DNA from: Yponomeuta sedellus
Taxonomy: Eukaryota > Arthropoda > Insecta > Lepidoptera > Yponomeutidae
Assembly (NCBI GenBank): GCA_934045075.1
Contig: OW203726.1
Location: 18,043,988-18,107,987 of the forward strand
Direction of reading: 5' to 3'
Length of the DNA stretch: 64,000 bases
Both the position numbers and the translations under genes were made by a program. Below, in pieces: positions 21,191-32,719 of this stretch (position 1 is the stretch's first letter; every line of letters starts with the position of its first letter). The notes beneath the pieces are model-generated. The model was given only the letters and a program-made list of their open reading frames with translations, had not been told where the DNA came from and did not search any database.

Positions 21191-21419
21191 GGCTCTGTGC
21201 ATCCTGTTATCAATTCCAATCAATTATCAATTTCACGTCCGCATTTAAAACTAAAAAGTGTGTATACTAGTACATAAATGCCTTTAACATAAATTACTTA
21301 AATGCTGTTTTTGTTTATTAATCCATACATTACTTAAAATCTTCATGATTTTACAAATAGATTATAAAAATAGTTCGCTAATAAAAAGCTAATATATGTC
21401 TAATAGAGGGATTTTTACG

Positions 21420-21452
21420 TATTTGCCGATCGGTGCCATATGGCACCCATTG
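21420..21452. repeat. short palindrome near the piggyBac relic
   Basis: GGTGCCATATGGCACC is a perfect 16-base palindrome at 21431-21446. It may belong to the end of the piggyBac copy or be independent. No TTAA duplication was found. Confidence 0.35.
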
Positions 21453-21580
21453 TTTTTTCACAAAGTAAAAGATATATAAAATAAATAATTATTACAAATA
21501 GCTAAGGGAGCCGTCAAAAGCAATGTATGTGAAAATTACAATTTTTTATGCCTCTAAAATAATTCAGGTCATAATGGGTT

Positions 21581-21745
21581 AGCATAACATTTACATATAG
21601 GGACATACACTGCTTCTGATCCCACACTCGGATACCCTGTGTCGTGGGAACCAGAAACAACGATATCACAAACATGTAAACATCCAAGACCCTTTTGTAT
21701 CCAGCCGGGATTCGAACCCAAGACCTTTTGCATGGTCGTCAAGAG
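21581..21745 (-). mobile_element. SINE family B, 5' end lost
   Basis: The minus copy shows the 3' end AGCATAACATTTACAT, the ACCCTGTGTCGTGGG block and the tRNA-like box (CCGGGATTCGAACCC at 21705-21719). The head beyond GCATGG is cut off. Confidence 0.75.
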
Positions 21746-21937
21746 GTTTTCGGGGGTCAAATATTAAGCTATATTTTTATAGTTTCATATTTAAATTAGT
21801 TTATTTCGTTATGCTAAAACTAGTTCTTTTACTAGAATGAATTATAACTTTTGATGCCTGATAGTGTTATCGACCTTGGCTTACAATTCAATCTAGTAGC
21901 AAGTAAAGAAGAATTGGCACTTAATAGTTTAAATATT

Positions 21938-22240
21938 TCTATGCATTAGCATAATAAAATAATGGTAATGATTTTGAATGTTGTTTTGTAGATGACACTT
22001 ATCACAAACTACTTTGACCAAATAAATAACAAAGATGTATCATGTTAGTGGTGGTCTTATAAATTATAATACAGGGTTGTGCCCTCAGATTCTATGCATT
22101 AGCATAATAAAATAATGGTAATGATTTTAAATGTTGTTTTGTAGATGACACTTATAACAAGCTACTTTGACCAAATAAATAACAAAAATGTATCATGTTG
22201 GTGGTGGTCTTATAATACAGAGTTGTGCCCTCAGATCATA
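21938..22240. repeat. tandem duplication of a 153-bp unit
   Basis: Unit 1 is 21938-22090 and unit 2 starts at 22091 with TCTATGCATTAGCATAATAA. The units differ by a few substitutions and a small deletion near 22213. No coding role apparent. Confidence 0.85.
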
Positions 22241-22375
22241 GAGGTTGTGCCCAAATTAGAATTTTCTCATTGGCATATAATAGTGTTACCATATAGGTAC
22301 TACCTATTTTCGATTTGTACCCAACTGTACAGAATGATACGTGTAAAGGTCGACATGCAGTGTGGATTTAATGAA

Positions 22376-22433
22376 TATTAATGTACTGTGGATTGTACCT
22401 ACCTACGTAGGTACAATCCACAGTACATTAATA
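22376..22433. repeat. 58-base near-perfect palindrome
   Basis: 27-base arms run from 22376-22402 and 22407-22433, with one unpaired pair at the centre. The right arm's CCACAGTACATTAATAGTCA wording then repeats directly at about 22450. Confidence 0.85.
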
Positions 22434-22729
22434 GTCATTAAATCTTGTCCACAGTACATTAATAGTCATTAAATCCTTGCTTGTTGCAGGTAATTAATGA
22501 GTATAATGTTGGTGACTTAAAAAAATAATTTGAATACATAATCAATTCGTTTTATTTAATAAATGTACAAACTACATTTTTTATTGTTTATTTACATGAA
22601 AAATATTTATTTCAAATTTAAATCAATCAATTTAAATAAATCTTCCAGATATTTCGTGTAAAAATATGTGGCATTTCTAAAGTAACAGTAACTTAATAAT
22701 TATTTTTAAAATTCACCGTCTATATTAAT

Positions 22730-23880
22730 GGAGTATGGTCTAAAATACCATTTTGCTAAAACAGATTAAAAACAATGCTTCGTTATTTTTATATATCTGG
22801 AGATGATGCACAATCTGCATTTCTTTTTGTAATTCTCGATTATTAACATCTAGGGAATGGTGGGGACCATTCCTTGGGGGTCATCAAGAACTGTTACATG
22901 CTATGCATTGCTTTTTAGTTTAATTCTTCTACCGAGGGCTGGAGTATCCTCAACCAGAGTTGTCATTATCTATGCTCTCTCGGAGTATAGCGTGAGTCAC
23001 CTAGAAAATACAGATTTAATTCAAAAGTAGTACAATAAAAGTATAGGCTGTTAAAATATCTAAATTGCAATAGATTTAGCTAATTGTTTACCCAGTGAGG
23101 CCTCGCTCTTTCCAGAGCTCAGCACATTGATGAGATGGTGCCTTAAAGGGTTTTTGCTAAACACATGGCTGTCATGTGAGACATCTCTCAATGAAGTAGC
23201 AATCCTTGAAATATTTCAGTCGGCATCAGGAGTCTGAAAAAGATTTATGGATGATAAGATAACTACCATTTATTTATTGCGCAAAATGTGTTTACCAATA
23301 CAACATCAAGGACTCATCATTAAAATAAAAACATTTGTAAAACAATCTAAAAACAATTTGGCACGCATAGCCAGAGGTCGCGGGTTCGAATCCCGGCATG
23401 GGTGGAATTTTTAGCCTCTAAATAGGTTTTTAAAATCTAAGAATGTTATTACTTTAATATCAATAGGAAACTAGTATTTCTACCAGTTTCATCTTGATTG
23501 TAAGATGTCATTTTGATGGCAGGGTCAAGAATTAATGTACCAAATCACGTTTGCTGAGGCGAGGTTCTTCGTTACTACGAGTACTAACCTTATGGTTTTT
23601 TTTAAATATCCCTTCTGTTTCTTTCATAAAATGTTTCAAAATCTTGGCCAAAGTTTTTGATTTCGTCCTTAGGTAGACGAATATTGGTCTGGGATTCGTG
23701 ATCTCCAGAGAGGTGTCCAAATAAAGAAACAACCGTTGCAGATTTTGTGGTTTTCTCAGATCCCCTTTATGTAGATCGTGCAAAATTAATGTAGAGCTAA
23801 CCATGCCATATTGTCCCAAATACATTTCCGCACATATCTCAATAGCGATCATTATCTGATGGAGCACCTGAGTATGTTGG
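22730..23880 (-). pseudogene. exon-like remnant of a spliced gene, unrecognised
   Basis: Three minus-strand blocks look like exons. 23867-23532 begins after CATACTCAG and has a 111-codon frame. 23233-23095 begins after TTTTTCAG, reads NISRIATSLRDVSHDSHVFS with one TGA, and ends CTGG/GTAAAC, a donor-like site. 23005 onward begins after TTTTCTAG and ends near 22740 in NNRELQKEMQIVHHLQIYKN then a stop. Stops within blocks 2 and 3 suggest a pseudogene. No family recognised. It could be a DNA-transposon accessory gene. Confidence 0.3.
23351..23433 (+). mobile_element. SINE family A 3' part
   Basis: It holds the end of the tRNA-like block and the tail to AATAGG. AATCTAA at 23344-23350 and 23434-23440 reads as a short target-site duplication, so this is a 5'-truncated but independent insertion. 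It lies between exon-like blocks 1 and 2 of the remnant above. Confidence 0.7.
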
Positions 23881-23899
23881 TGTCAGGAGCCTTCAAATA

Positions 23900-24990
23900 G
23901 CTGATTGAGCTTCAAACTGGAATAAAATTTCGTGATTTTTTTAAGCAGGGAAGGTTATATGACACGCAATGTAAAATTTGTTACAACGTATTTCAAGCAT
24001 TTTGTACTACCTACACAATTGATTAATCATCCATATGTGTGATAAATTTAAGCCAATGTCTTGGTAAATATTTAAAATACATTTTTGCGGTTACCTTTGT
24101 TTATTTGTAGAAGAAGAAAGCTTCGCCGGTGGGTACTCTTAGGTGAACAAAATAAGATATTTTTTCCACTCTTACATAAGACGTAAACTCGAAATAGCTT
24201 AGACTTTATAAAAATGAAGCAGAACGATTTATTTGTAAGAAATATTTTGGGAGCGTTTAGCTAATTAAGCTGAACAAAATAATAATGTGACATGTGACTT
24301 TTCGACTGACAAACATTGGTGTTCCATCCCTAATAGGTATCCCATGGCAACATCACTTGTGGGTATTTTGCTTCTGAATACGAATTAAACGTCACGCACA
24401 AGTGAGTGTGATGTGAATGGTGATGTGAGCTCACGATCGAATTAACCCTTTCATGGGTACACGAACTTCTTGCCAATGCCAATATGGTAAATTAGCTGAT
24501 GCCCGCGACTTCGTCTATCTGTACAAGATTCATGTAATTCCATTCAGCCATTATTGTCTAATTGAGTACTAACAGTCATCTAAACTACTTGAAAAACATT
24601 GACATTTATGCAATATTATATAGAAATTGACAGAATATTGTTTATCCCATGTTCACCAAGAATTACATAAGAGACTTAAATAATAACATAGTACACTACA
24701 ATTGGCGGCCTTATTATAGTAGTATTATCAATGCTTAATATTTATAATATTTTCGCCTTTACCGATAGTATGGGGTTAATATCCCCAAATAATAACTTGC
24801 ATAAGCTGAAAATGCAAAATTAGATAAATCGACTTCAAAAAAAAACTAACGAAGAAGGAGGAATAGTGAAAGTCAGTAAAATTTTTCGATTGAATTTGCA
24901 TAAATCCTAGAGTTTGCGAGCGGTGCTGAGAGCGAAAATTAAAGCACTGTAACTACCTGTTAATTTACAAATATTTTTGAAAAAAAGATC
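23900..24990. other. no gene recognised
   Basis: AT-rich. 24395-24445 repeats wording seen at 17940-18045. 24493-24530 has GATGCCCGCGACTTCGTC, a word I associate with moth repeats. No complete element resolved. Confidence 0.35.
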
Positions 24991-24996
24991 ATATTT

Positions 24997-25262
24997 TAAT
25001 CAAAACTGTTGTTATACGGATTTTACTCGTTTATTACATTTTTCCGACGTTTTGGCACTTTTCCAGGTGCCGTGGTCTCGGATGACTGAGGTGACAGGCT
25101 CTTTTTGAAAGCATTTACTACCCTCGGCAAAAAATATTTTAGTAATTATTTTGCCGTTGTCCGCGAAAGGGTTATTTGACAGATGTAATAAAGTCGAGAT
25201 TCGAACTCCCTTTGTTTTAAACGTAACTTCATAGAAATAAGGGTCTATATCCCACCTGCACA
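24997..25262 (-). mobile_element. Penelope-like element 3' fragment
   Basis: It matches the left end of the element at 48282-49264 in the same orientation: the terminal word TTATACGGATTT, TCGTTTATTACATTTTT, the GGCAC/GTGCC hairpin and ACTACCCTCGGCAAAAA. No coding part. The 83-codon minus frame is only its non-coding end. Confidence 0.65.
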
Positions 25263-25850
25263 ACTAGTTCACTTCACCGCCGTAGCGCTGGGGTAGCTTA
25301 TATTACTGAATACGAATTCGATCGAACTCACTAGCGAACGGGGCTAGTGAATAGCACTGCAGGTATCAAGTTGATGAAACCAATACAACAGTTTTTTATT
25401 GTGTCAGGAATTGTTTTTGTTGATTTGTTTAATGTGGAGCTCTTCGTGTTTTTACAAGTAAGTACAATAATAATGGGAACTTGCCGTTCTTCGGTGAGTA
25501 GGACGTTCTTGGTCTGGGACTTGATGGGTCGATGACATTAAGAAGGGGCTGGAAGATAAGATAAGAATAGTCTTATTATAAAATGATTTACTAATTTAAA
25601 TAAATAGTTATAACAATAAAAAAAAATTCAAAGTGTCAACATGTTAAAATAAAATTCATTTACAAAATGCTTCGTCAGAACTAAAACTAGAAAATTAAAA
25701 CAAAACATTGAAATAAGAAAACACATGAACAAAAAATTATTTGTTAATAGAATATTCTTTATTTTCCACTCGAGTACATGGTATAAGACATGTAAAAATA
25801 CAGATAATGGAGAATGATGAAGGATATTATGAGAGGACCGGAGAGGTTTG
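25263..25850. other. no recognised feature
   Basis: AT-rich. 25347-25535 has a 62-codon frame without a domain. Confidence 0.4.
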
Positions 25851-25851
25851 T

Positions 25852-25912
25852 GTGACGGTGAATAGGCCTATACTTAACAGTGGATGTATATAGGCCTGAT
25901 CATCATCATCAA
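25852..25912 (+). mobile_element. LINE 3' end fragment
   Basis: It ends AACAGTGGATGTATATAGGC followed by CTGATCATCATCATC, the typical LINE end plus trinucleotide tail. Confidence 0.5.
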
Positions 25913-25914
25913 GG

Positions 25915-26255
25915 GCCTTTGCATCTATTACACATGATTTATGCAGCAATCCTGGATTGTAGACATTTTTTCTGGTGGCTGTAAAGCCCTATGCGAGAGT
26001 GTATGCCACGTCCGCACATCTGGCATGTGTAGGGGGCGGAAGATCCAGGTTGGTCAAGATTTAGGGCACGAGCATGTCTCTTTGCTCGCTTATCGGCAAG
26101 TTGCTCAAACCATGCCTCATCATGCGAGGTGCATCCTTCGGAGATAAGCTTTCTCCACTCGTCACGGTCCTCCGCGAGCTTCTCCCATTGACTGCTGGAG
26201 ATGCCAAATGCAGTCATATCGCGATTAAAGATTGTATTAGGCCTGATATACAACT
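25915..26255 (-). pseudogene. LINE C-terminus with C2H2 finger
   Basis: The 104-codon minus frame reads WEKLAEDRDEWRKLISEGC, then CQMCGRGIHSRIGLYSHQKK with the following C, giving a C-x2-C...H-x4-C-like finger. This is a well-known terminal module in some insect non-LTR polymerases. The upstream polymerase is missing. The frame is intact through its stop, so decay is slight. Confidence 0.75.
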
Positions 26256-26303
26256 AGTTATCTAGCCATGTATATAGTATATAGGCCTGATGTACAACTT
26301 GAC

Positions 26304-26550
26304 GGCCTCGGTGGCGCAGCGGTCTGGCAAGTTGACTGTAACACGCGAAGGTCTCGGGCTCGATCCCCAGCCGGGTCAAACTAGGAAACGAACTTTTCTA
26401 GTTTGTCTCGGGTCTTGGATGTTATCTATGTATTTATTGTATTAAAACTATCGTCGAGTTAGCACCTATAACACAAGTCATTTAGTTGTACTTAGTATAT
26501 AGGGCTAACGAGATCTGTGTAATATGTCCATGAATATTTATTTATTATTA
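26304..26550 (+). mobile_element. SINE family C, near complete
   Basis: Head GGCCTCGGTGGCGCAGCGG, B-box-like GGCTCGATCC at about 26358, body CGAGTTAGCACC and end GAGATCTGTGTAATATGTCC followed by ATT repeats. The head shows loss of a few bases relative to 3954. A degenerate repeat TAGGCCTGATNTACAAC lies upstream at 26239 and 26283. Confidence 0.75.
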
Positions 26551-26589
26551 TTAGTTAGAAAGAGCTCGACTAGCTGATATTGTGGGTAT

Positions 26590-26650
26590 AAAAAGTAATT
26601 TCCGTCGGAATCGAACTTCCGTACAAATGTTTCTGAATGTCGAGTTACAT
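26590..26650 (-). mobile_element. tRNA-like fragment
   Basis: On the minus strand there is GGAAGTTCGATTCCGACGG, a T-arm/B-box-like sequence. The rest of a tRNA is not recognisable. Probably a SINE head remnant. Confidence 0.3.
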
Positions 26651-26933
26651 TATGTAGATTCTTTTATTAAGAACAAATAGGTGGAATAACAGGTGCCAGT
26701 GCAAACATTAGTTGTGGAACGAAATATTCGATATTTCACTCCAAAAACCATTCGGAATATTGAAATGGAAAATTGAATTGGTATTGGAAATCGTTTTACT
26801 AATGAAAGTTACATGAACTCGCATACCAGCGTTTGACTCGCTATTCGAGTACTGTCCTTGAATACCCGGCCGACCGCACACTTATCATTTCAAATATAAA
26901 TAACATGACATAAAATTTTTATATTCTTTTTGT

Positions 26934-27131
26934 TGTACTAACCCAAGCTGAGGACAAAAAAACCTACTTAGAGGCTAAAATAATACAGAGAATATTGTAA
27001 AGAGGTTAGAAATTTCGCTGATGCCGACACTTGCCCATAGTTCAGTTGGGAGAGCGCTGGTACGGTTAGCCAGAGGTCGAAGGTTGGAGTCCCGGCATGG
27101 GCGGCATTTTTAGCCTCTAAATAGGTTTTCA
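26934..27131. mobile_element. SINE family A, short fold-back
   Basis: The left end (ACTAACCCAAGCTGAGGAC, TTAGAGGCTAAAA) is the tail in inverted orientation. It joins directly to a plus copy with head junction, tRNA-like block (27029-27100) and tail. The left arm is only about 50 bases. Confidence 0.75.
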
Positions 27132-27133
27132 AA

Positions 27134-27313
27134 ATAACATAACATTTACATACAGGCACATACATTTCTTCTGGCGCCACACTAAGATACCCTGTGTCGT
27201 AGGAAACTGTAAGCATCCAAGACCTGGGGTTTTTTTGTACCCAGTCGGGGTTCGAACCCGAGACCTCGTGCAGAAGTAGCCAGATGCGCTACCGCTGCGC
27301 CACAGAGGCCGTC
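27134..27313 (-). mobile_element. SINE family B, near complete
   Basis: 3' end AACATAACATTTACAT at the left, GATACCCTGTGTCG, a T-rich spacer, the box CGGGGTTCGAACCCG and the head CGCTGCGCCACAGAGGCC at the right. A deletion of about 25 bases lies near 27207. It abuts the family A tail. Confidence 0.8.
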
Positions 27314-27690
27314 GAAATGAAACTGGCTCTCAAGCTACTTTGGTTCCTATGCCACAGGCAACAAGAGCTTAAGATCGGCAAAACCCGATTAAAATGACGA
27401 AATCACTCACTCACTGATGGTAGAGAACAGCTCATAACCTCTCGTCGGAAGTGGCATGAGAGCAATTATGTCCATTTGAGTTGTAAGTGTTTTTCTGAAT
27501 TCAAAAATTTTTTTTGCATGTGTGCGCCTAGCTTTAATGTAGTGTTAGTTCGACTGTTGACAAAGTTCAATTGGAATCCGCTGAAGCAATTAATTTCACA
27601 TGCAGTGTCCGCAATGTCTGACTCAACTCGATTGGCATAAAGCTTTATGTTAAATTACCCATTTTTTTTTCGTAAAGCCTATACTCGCTC
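27314..27690. other. no recognised feature
   Basis: Nothing beyond AT-rich DNA was recognised. Confidence 0.4.
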
Positions 27691-27694
27691 CAGT

Positions 27695-27835
27695 TCAGGG
27701 CTCAGGCCTTCTCTCAGAAATAGAGTATGCGCTTAATTTCCACCGCAGGTTGGAAATTTCAAGCGCTGAGGTATTTGAACACCTCAGACAATCAGGTCAA
27801 TTCCTCACGTAAATTAAGATTCTTCTGAATATAGA
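27695..27835 (-). mobile_element. SINE family E fragment
   Basis: Minus-strand words: CAGGCCTTCTCTCAGA, AAATTTCAAGCGCTGAGG, AACACCTCAGACAATCAGG and ATTCCTCACG. They match the 52082-52346 copy. Head missing. Confidence 0.55.
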
Positions 27836-27915
27836 CTCTAATAACTTGTACTACAGTACAGGTTGGAGCGAGAAAATGCATGTTAATGATTTCGCATGAT
27901 GTGTCAGATTAAAGT

Positions 27916-28760
27916 TAGATTAAATTCAGTATTATATTACATTAGAACTCTTTATTATAATAATAATATTGACCTTTTTGCATCTACTTAATGAGATGAT
28001 TTATTCAGCGTCCAGCGGTATCTTCACTCACACTAGATGGGTGACGGGACCACTCCGACGCTGTAGTGCCTGAGACATGGTTTTATAGATGGTGTAGGCA
28101 TGCCCAACACCTTTACCATCCTGACAGCTTAGTCTGCCTAGCCCACAGGAAAGACTAGTCAATACGTGCGGAGCCAACCAAGCCGCGGGTTTCCTCACGA
28201 TGTTTTCCTTCACCGTTAGCGTGTGGTATTGCGACTACAAATTCGCAAATGTACGTAACTTTGAAATTAAACAAAGTCATTGGTACATGCCCGCACTCGG
28301 GATCGAACCTGGGGCTCTCGTTTGCCAGTCCATGGTTCTACCCACTGAGCTACCACCGCTATCTACCACACCACCACACCAGACATCTAAATACATAAAA
28401 AGGCTCACGTATCTAAGTATTGCCGTATACAATTGGCGGTCTTATCGCTAAAAGCGATCTCTTTCAGACAACCTTGGGATGGATAGAACTGAAAAATGAA
28501 GACGGTAGGTAGGTAGGTGTACGTGAAGTATATTGGAAGAATATGTACATAAACTTACAAGTAATATTCATATATATTTAATAAAATACATAAACTAAGC
28601 CTATTTTATATATAATATTATTATTTATATATCATTATAATTATAATATACTAATACATACATTTTACATGTAAACAAACAACAAAGAAAACTTACTATT
28701 AATATATAGATAATCATTACAGCATTACACGTCTTCATCGAGATAGTGAGACTTTACCAG
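27916..28760 (-). mobile_element. LINE 3' UTR, second copy, split by family D
   Basis: It matches the 3' UTR of the LINE at 8939-9370: CATTAGAACTCTTTATT at the left, then after the insert AAATACATAAAAAGGC, GCTAAAAGCGATCTC and TAGGTAGGTAGGTG, ending in the last codons (GTCTTCATCGAGATAGTGAG). No polymerase portion survives. Confidence 0.85.
27957..28364 (-). mobile_element. SINE family D, full length, nested in LINE
   Basis: The tRNA-like head is at the right (AGCTACCACCGC read in reverse, B-box GATCGAACC at 28301-28309). The body contains TTTCCTCACGATGTTTTCC and CATCCTGACAGCTTAGTC. The 3' end at the left is TGCATCTACTTAATGAG with TAT/AAT microsatellite. It splits the LINE 3' UTR, so it is younger. 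Confidence 0.85.
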
Positions 28761-28946
28761 TCCGTTGAATACTATTATTATTAACAGGGATTTAGTAATA
28801 ATAATAACATTCACACAGCACAATCGTTTAATGATAAAGAAGATTTGTCTTCAAAACTCCAATAATTGCAGTTTAAGTTAAAATTCAATGCCACAGCATC
28901 CTATCCTAGTTTGGGACCAGGACAAGAGATTGAGTTGTGTTCCGTT

Positions 28947-29250
28947 GTCAACCCTTGTATGTCCCCACTGCTGGGGCACGGGTCTCTTCCTACATGGCAG
29001 GAAGGTTAGGCCATACTCCACCACGGGGGCCAAGTCCGGGTTGGTCGAGGATTGTAAGACAGTGGCGGGCCTTACTGTAAGAAGTTATCCAGCCGCCCAT
29101 AAGGCCTCTGACATGGCTTAACGATTGCCATTATAATATAATGACATATTATGACAGCCGGCACCAACGGCTTAACGTGCCTTGCGAAGCACGGAAGCGC
29201 TCGGAAAACCACTGGCACTGGCGGTAATCACGGGACGCTCACCCGCGCAC
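28947..29250 (-). mobile_element. SINE family F, 5'-truncated
   Basis: The minus copy begins with the 3' end CAACCCTTGTATGTCCCC and runs to CACGGGACGCTCACCC, then stops before the 5S-like core. A small internal duplication (ATTATAATATAATGACAT) is present near 29130. Confidence 0.8.
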
Positions 29251-29570
29251 TGTGTTGTGTACAAGTTAAATTATTATTAGGTACATACTCGTAAGAGTGG
29301 AACGGACCGCGAAGGAGCTGTTCACAAGTGCACAACCAACCAACTGCAACCTGCAGTGATAGAGAGGCACATGTGAAAAAAACTGTCAAATAAATAACTA
29401 AATGTCAGCAGATTTATTATACCAATCCGTAAATCGTTGATAAAACGGAAATGGATTACAGAAAAATTGTAGTTACAGTCGTTCTACAAGCGTAAAAATG
29501 AGATTTACGTTCATAGAAAATTGTATTCAACTCAATTACGTAACGGGCGACTTCCAATCAAATGTTTCTT
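29251..29570. other. no recognised feature
   Basis: No frame or repeat recognised. Confidence 0.4.
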
Positions 29571-29574
29571 CTTC

Positions 29575-29715
29575 CCTTCTTCTTCTTCAGGCTATATTAT
29601 GTAGTCCACTGCTGGACATAGCCCTCCCCTAATGAGTGCCATAGCGCCCTGTCTTCAACTTGCCGCATCCAGCATCTGCTGGCAGTTTTTCCAGATCGTC
29701 ATCCCACCTGGTCGG
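29575..29715 (-). mobile_element. LINE 3' end fragment
   Basis: On the minus strand it encodes the tail WDDDLE-type block then the CCAGCAGTGGACTACAT end and (GAA)n. Same tail family as 2024-2140. Confidence 0.6.
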
Positions 29716-30386
29716 AGTTTACGAATAAAATATTTACTACACATGAAATACTAATCTATTCACTTACTACTTTCATGATCTTGATTTCGTTTTTTTATGT
29801 TTTCCGATTACTAGAAGACGCGTGAATCGATTTGGATTTTTTTAAATATAAAATCACGATAGACTGCAAAGGACAAAACACAAAAAACAGAAAAATAAAT
29901 GAAACTTGTATTGTAGAAATATATTTTGGAGTCGGTGCCCAAATTGAACGTGCTGGCAATTGTAACTTGGAACCGGTTCCAACCTACTTTTACAATTTCT
30001 ACTCCGAATATAGAGTTCATATTCGTTTAATATTTCTCTGTTTTAGTGCTGTAGTGTTATGAAGTCGGTTTTTATTTTTCATTTCAATACAATATACAGG
30101 GCGTCCCAAAATTATGGGCCATCAAGGAAAGTAACTTAAATATCGTAGATAGAGTATTTTGCTGAAAGAAGACTTTATGTTATTTTTAAAAGTTAGTAAT
30201 TCCGCATTCAAAGATTTTCTAAAAATTACTTGCCTTGTCTGTTAATCGAACCGACTAAAATAAAAAAAAAAACACCCGTACTTTTATGACGCCAATCGAA
30301 ATACTGGCCAAAAACTAATAACTCTTCTTAAGTATTTTAAAAGAAAGGAACAGCGTGAAATTAATAATTTTAATCAAATTAAAAAT
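29716..30386. other. no recognised gene
   Basis: A 76-codon plus frame at 29832-30062 and its minus shadow have no domain. 30090-30120 (GGGCGTCCCAAAATTATGGG) resembles a DNA-transposon end and is echoed by CATAACTATGGGACGC at 30637-30652, so an element of about 560 bp holding the family A copy is possible. Confidence 0.35.
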
Positions 30387-30398
30387 ATACATGAAACT

Positions 30399-30598
30399 AT
30401 ACTATTTTTATTTTTAATGCACTAACCCGTGCTAAGGACAAATTTAAAAACCTATTTAGAGGCTAAAAATTTCACCCATGCCGGGATTCGAACCCGCAAC
30501 CTCTGGCTATCCGTGCCAGCGCTCTTCCAATTGAGCCAGAGGTTACGGGTTCGAATTCCGGCATGGGTGAAATTTTTAGCCTCTAAATAGGTTTTTAA
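30399..30598. mobile_element. SINE family A, fold-back copy
   Basis: Flanked by ATACATGAAACT at 30387-30398 and 30599-30610. Inverted tail and tRNA-like block on the left, direct partial block and tail on the right, meeting near 30535. The head region is missing from the centre. Confidence 0.85.
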
Positions 30599-30610
30599 AT
30601 ACATGAAACT

Positions 30611-32397
30611 GCCGTAGTCAAGTTTCCCTTCATGGCCCATAACTATGGGACGCACTGTAAAGTATAAGTTGATATAGTTTCAAACATCAATGTAAAACTT
30701 TGGCACTGCAGTTCCAGTGTTGCAAGCAAGTTTCTGCACTTGGTACTGTAATCTAAGTTCGCATGACGAACGTGTTCAAAGTTCTATGACAACATTGCAG
30801 AGCGAGCGTATTGTAAAGGTAGCTACTTACCTGTCACTTTCTGCAATTTTTCGTAGATTCTAAACTGTAAATAATAAAGAGATAAGCGCTTTGTAAGAGA
30901 TAAGCTCGCCTTGTCTGTCTGTCTATAGCAAAATCTCCACATGAGGTATTTTTATTATTTATAAGAACAAAAACATCTCGCCTTTTTACATGTACTTTCT
31001 TAAATTTTATTTCCCGTTCTATGTTTTTCGTGTGCATCAAAGTATAATACATAAAGTGCATAAATTGCACTTTAGTACCTTGTCAAAATCAAAATAGTCA
31101 ATTTCTCATACAACAGGCTAGTAAAGATTCATGTGAGAAGGTTCTAACGTGTTTACATGTTAGTGCACGCGACTGTACTTTCAGCGGTTTGAAAAAGCAA
31201 TTTGCATAAAGTTCACCTGTACAATATCTTTTGTGCAATAATAAAACAATAACAAAAAGTTTATTGTAGAAAAGCTATGAATAAAAGTCGATTAAATTAA
31301 TGATGGATGATTACACGCTCATTGATAGCTTAGTGGATATGAACTAAAGTGATTTTAGTGATACATTGTTAATGTGGTGTCAAATGCATTGGTGTCAACG
31401 CTGACAAAGATGATGATGTACCTAATATGCTCGTACAGTCTGTTAGCTTTTAGAATATACCTCGGGCTCTAGAGTATTCTTCGGTTTTCGCCGAAAGCAC
31501 ACGAGTGTAATACTACTTCCTGCTCTGTATAAAACATTTCTTCACTATTTTGAAAGGTTATGAAAATTTAAGTGTCACATTAGTTCCAATATTTCTATTA
31601 TACGAATAGGTATATCCGATTCTATTCGATAGTAGCCGAGGTATATCTGTAGTTAAATTCAACTTCAAAAAAAATTACGTCAACTAGGTACAGTTTACGG
31701 CCAATTTCACAGTTGAAACTAAACGAAGTTCATGAACTTGCTAATAAATAAGATAATTAGAGAGATTACTGCCTACATTTTTTAAGAATTCTGCGGTAAG
31801 ACGTGTATTGCGTTCATTTCTGATGGTGAATGTTTTTCGTAGAATTATATCGAAAAAACCTTAAAGATTTTAGAATGCAAAAATAGCAGTTATTTCTATG
31901 TATGGCAATTTTCCCAACAAACATACAGATAATTTAATAGAAAAAAATATCGTTTCACAGTATTTGAATTTAAAAAAAAATATTGACCGTTGGTCAGTCA
32001 ACTAGTGACATATAAAAAGGCGGAAAGTTAGCAAAGCTATCAAACTGCGTTACTTGTTATGCTTTTGTAGGTACGACTGAGAGTTCCAAAGTTAATAAAT
32101 TTCTAAAGGGAATTACTGAGATAAAGTAAAATAAATTGCTCTATTTCAATCTCTAGGGGACGTCTACCCACTGACCTTTTGCAATGCTGGTATTATCTCT
32201 TGGTCCCAGACAGCAGAGGTATAATCTTTAGATAGATTACGTGCCTTACATTTTGTAAATGTAGAATTGATTAATGAAATGTATTTGTGTACCTTTTTAA
32301 CCAATAAAAAAAAGATGTGCAATAATTGGAGTTACTCAATTACATGTTCCCAATGATACTTTAGTTGCGAAAACTTCTTGCCAAGTGACAAGTTGCA
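30611..32397. other. mostly unassigned; decayed LINE end near 30880-31065
   Basis: 30890-30915 (GTAAGAGATAAGCTCGCC) and 31029-31050 (CGTGTGCATCAAAGTATAAT) match the LINE 3' UTR of 12660. A TATAAAAAGG box at 32010-32019 could be a core promoter but no coding start was found. No gene recognised. Confidence 0.4.
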
Positions 32398-32704
32398 GAG
32401 TGCTTAGTACGAGTTTTTTAACTACTCGATCCCGTTAACGTAAACTCATATTTCTATGGCATCGAGGAAGCGCCACCTAGCGACAAGTATGGAAATTAAA
32501 ATTGCTGAGTGCGAGTTGTAATGGTTTACGTTGAGAAGTGAACACGTTTACCAGCCAAAACACGAATAAACGCGAGTGCGAGTTGTACTGTGACAGCGTT
32601 TTGCCAGTTCGAACGGTTAACTTACTCATACTCACTACTCAATGCTCGATTAACGCGGTAGTAAAGTTATTCGATTGGATTTGTCAAACTCGCACTAAGC
32701 ACTC
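32398..32704 (-). mobile_element. 307-bp MITE, copy 1 of 3
   Basis: Terminal inverted repeats GAGTGCTTAGTRCGAGTTT / AAACTCGCACTAAGCACTC. Same length and about 97% the same as 38194-38500 and 61272-61578 but in opposite orientation. No coding capacity. No clear target-site duplication beyond one base. Confidence 0.85.
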
Positions 32705-32719
32705 AGTAATAAGAAACGT

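Noticed and set aside
32005..32060. TATAAAAAGG as the promoter of a gene
   Set aside because: No coding frame, exon-like block or transcript feature follows within 1 kb.
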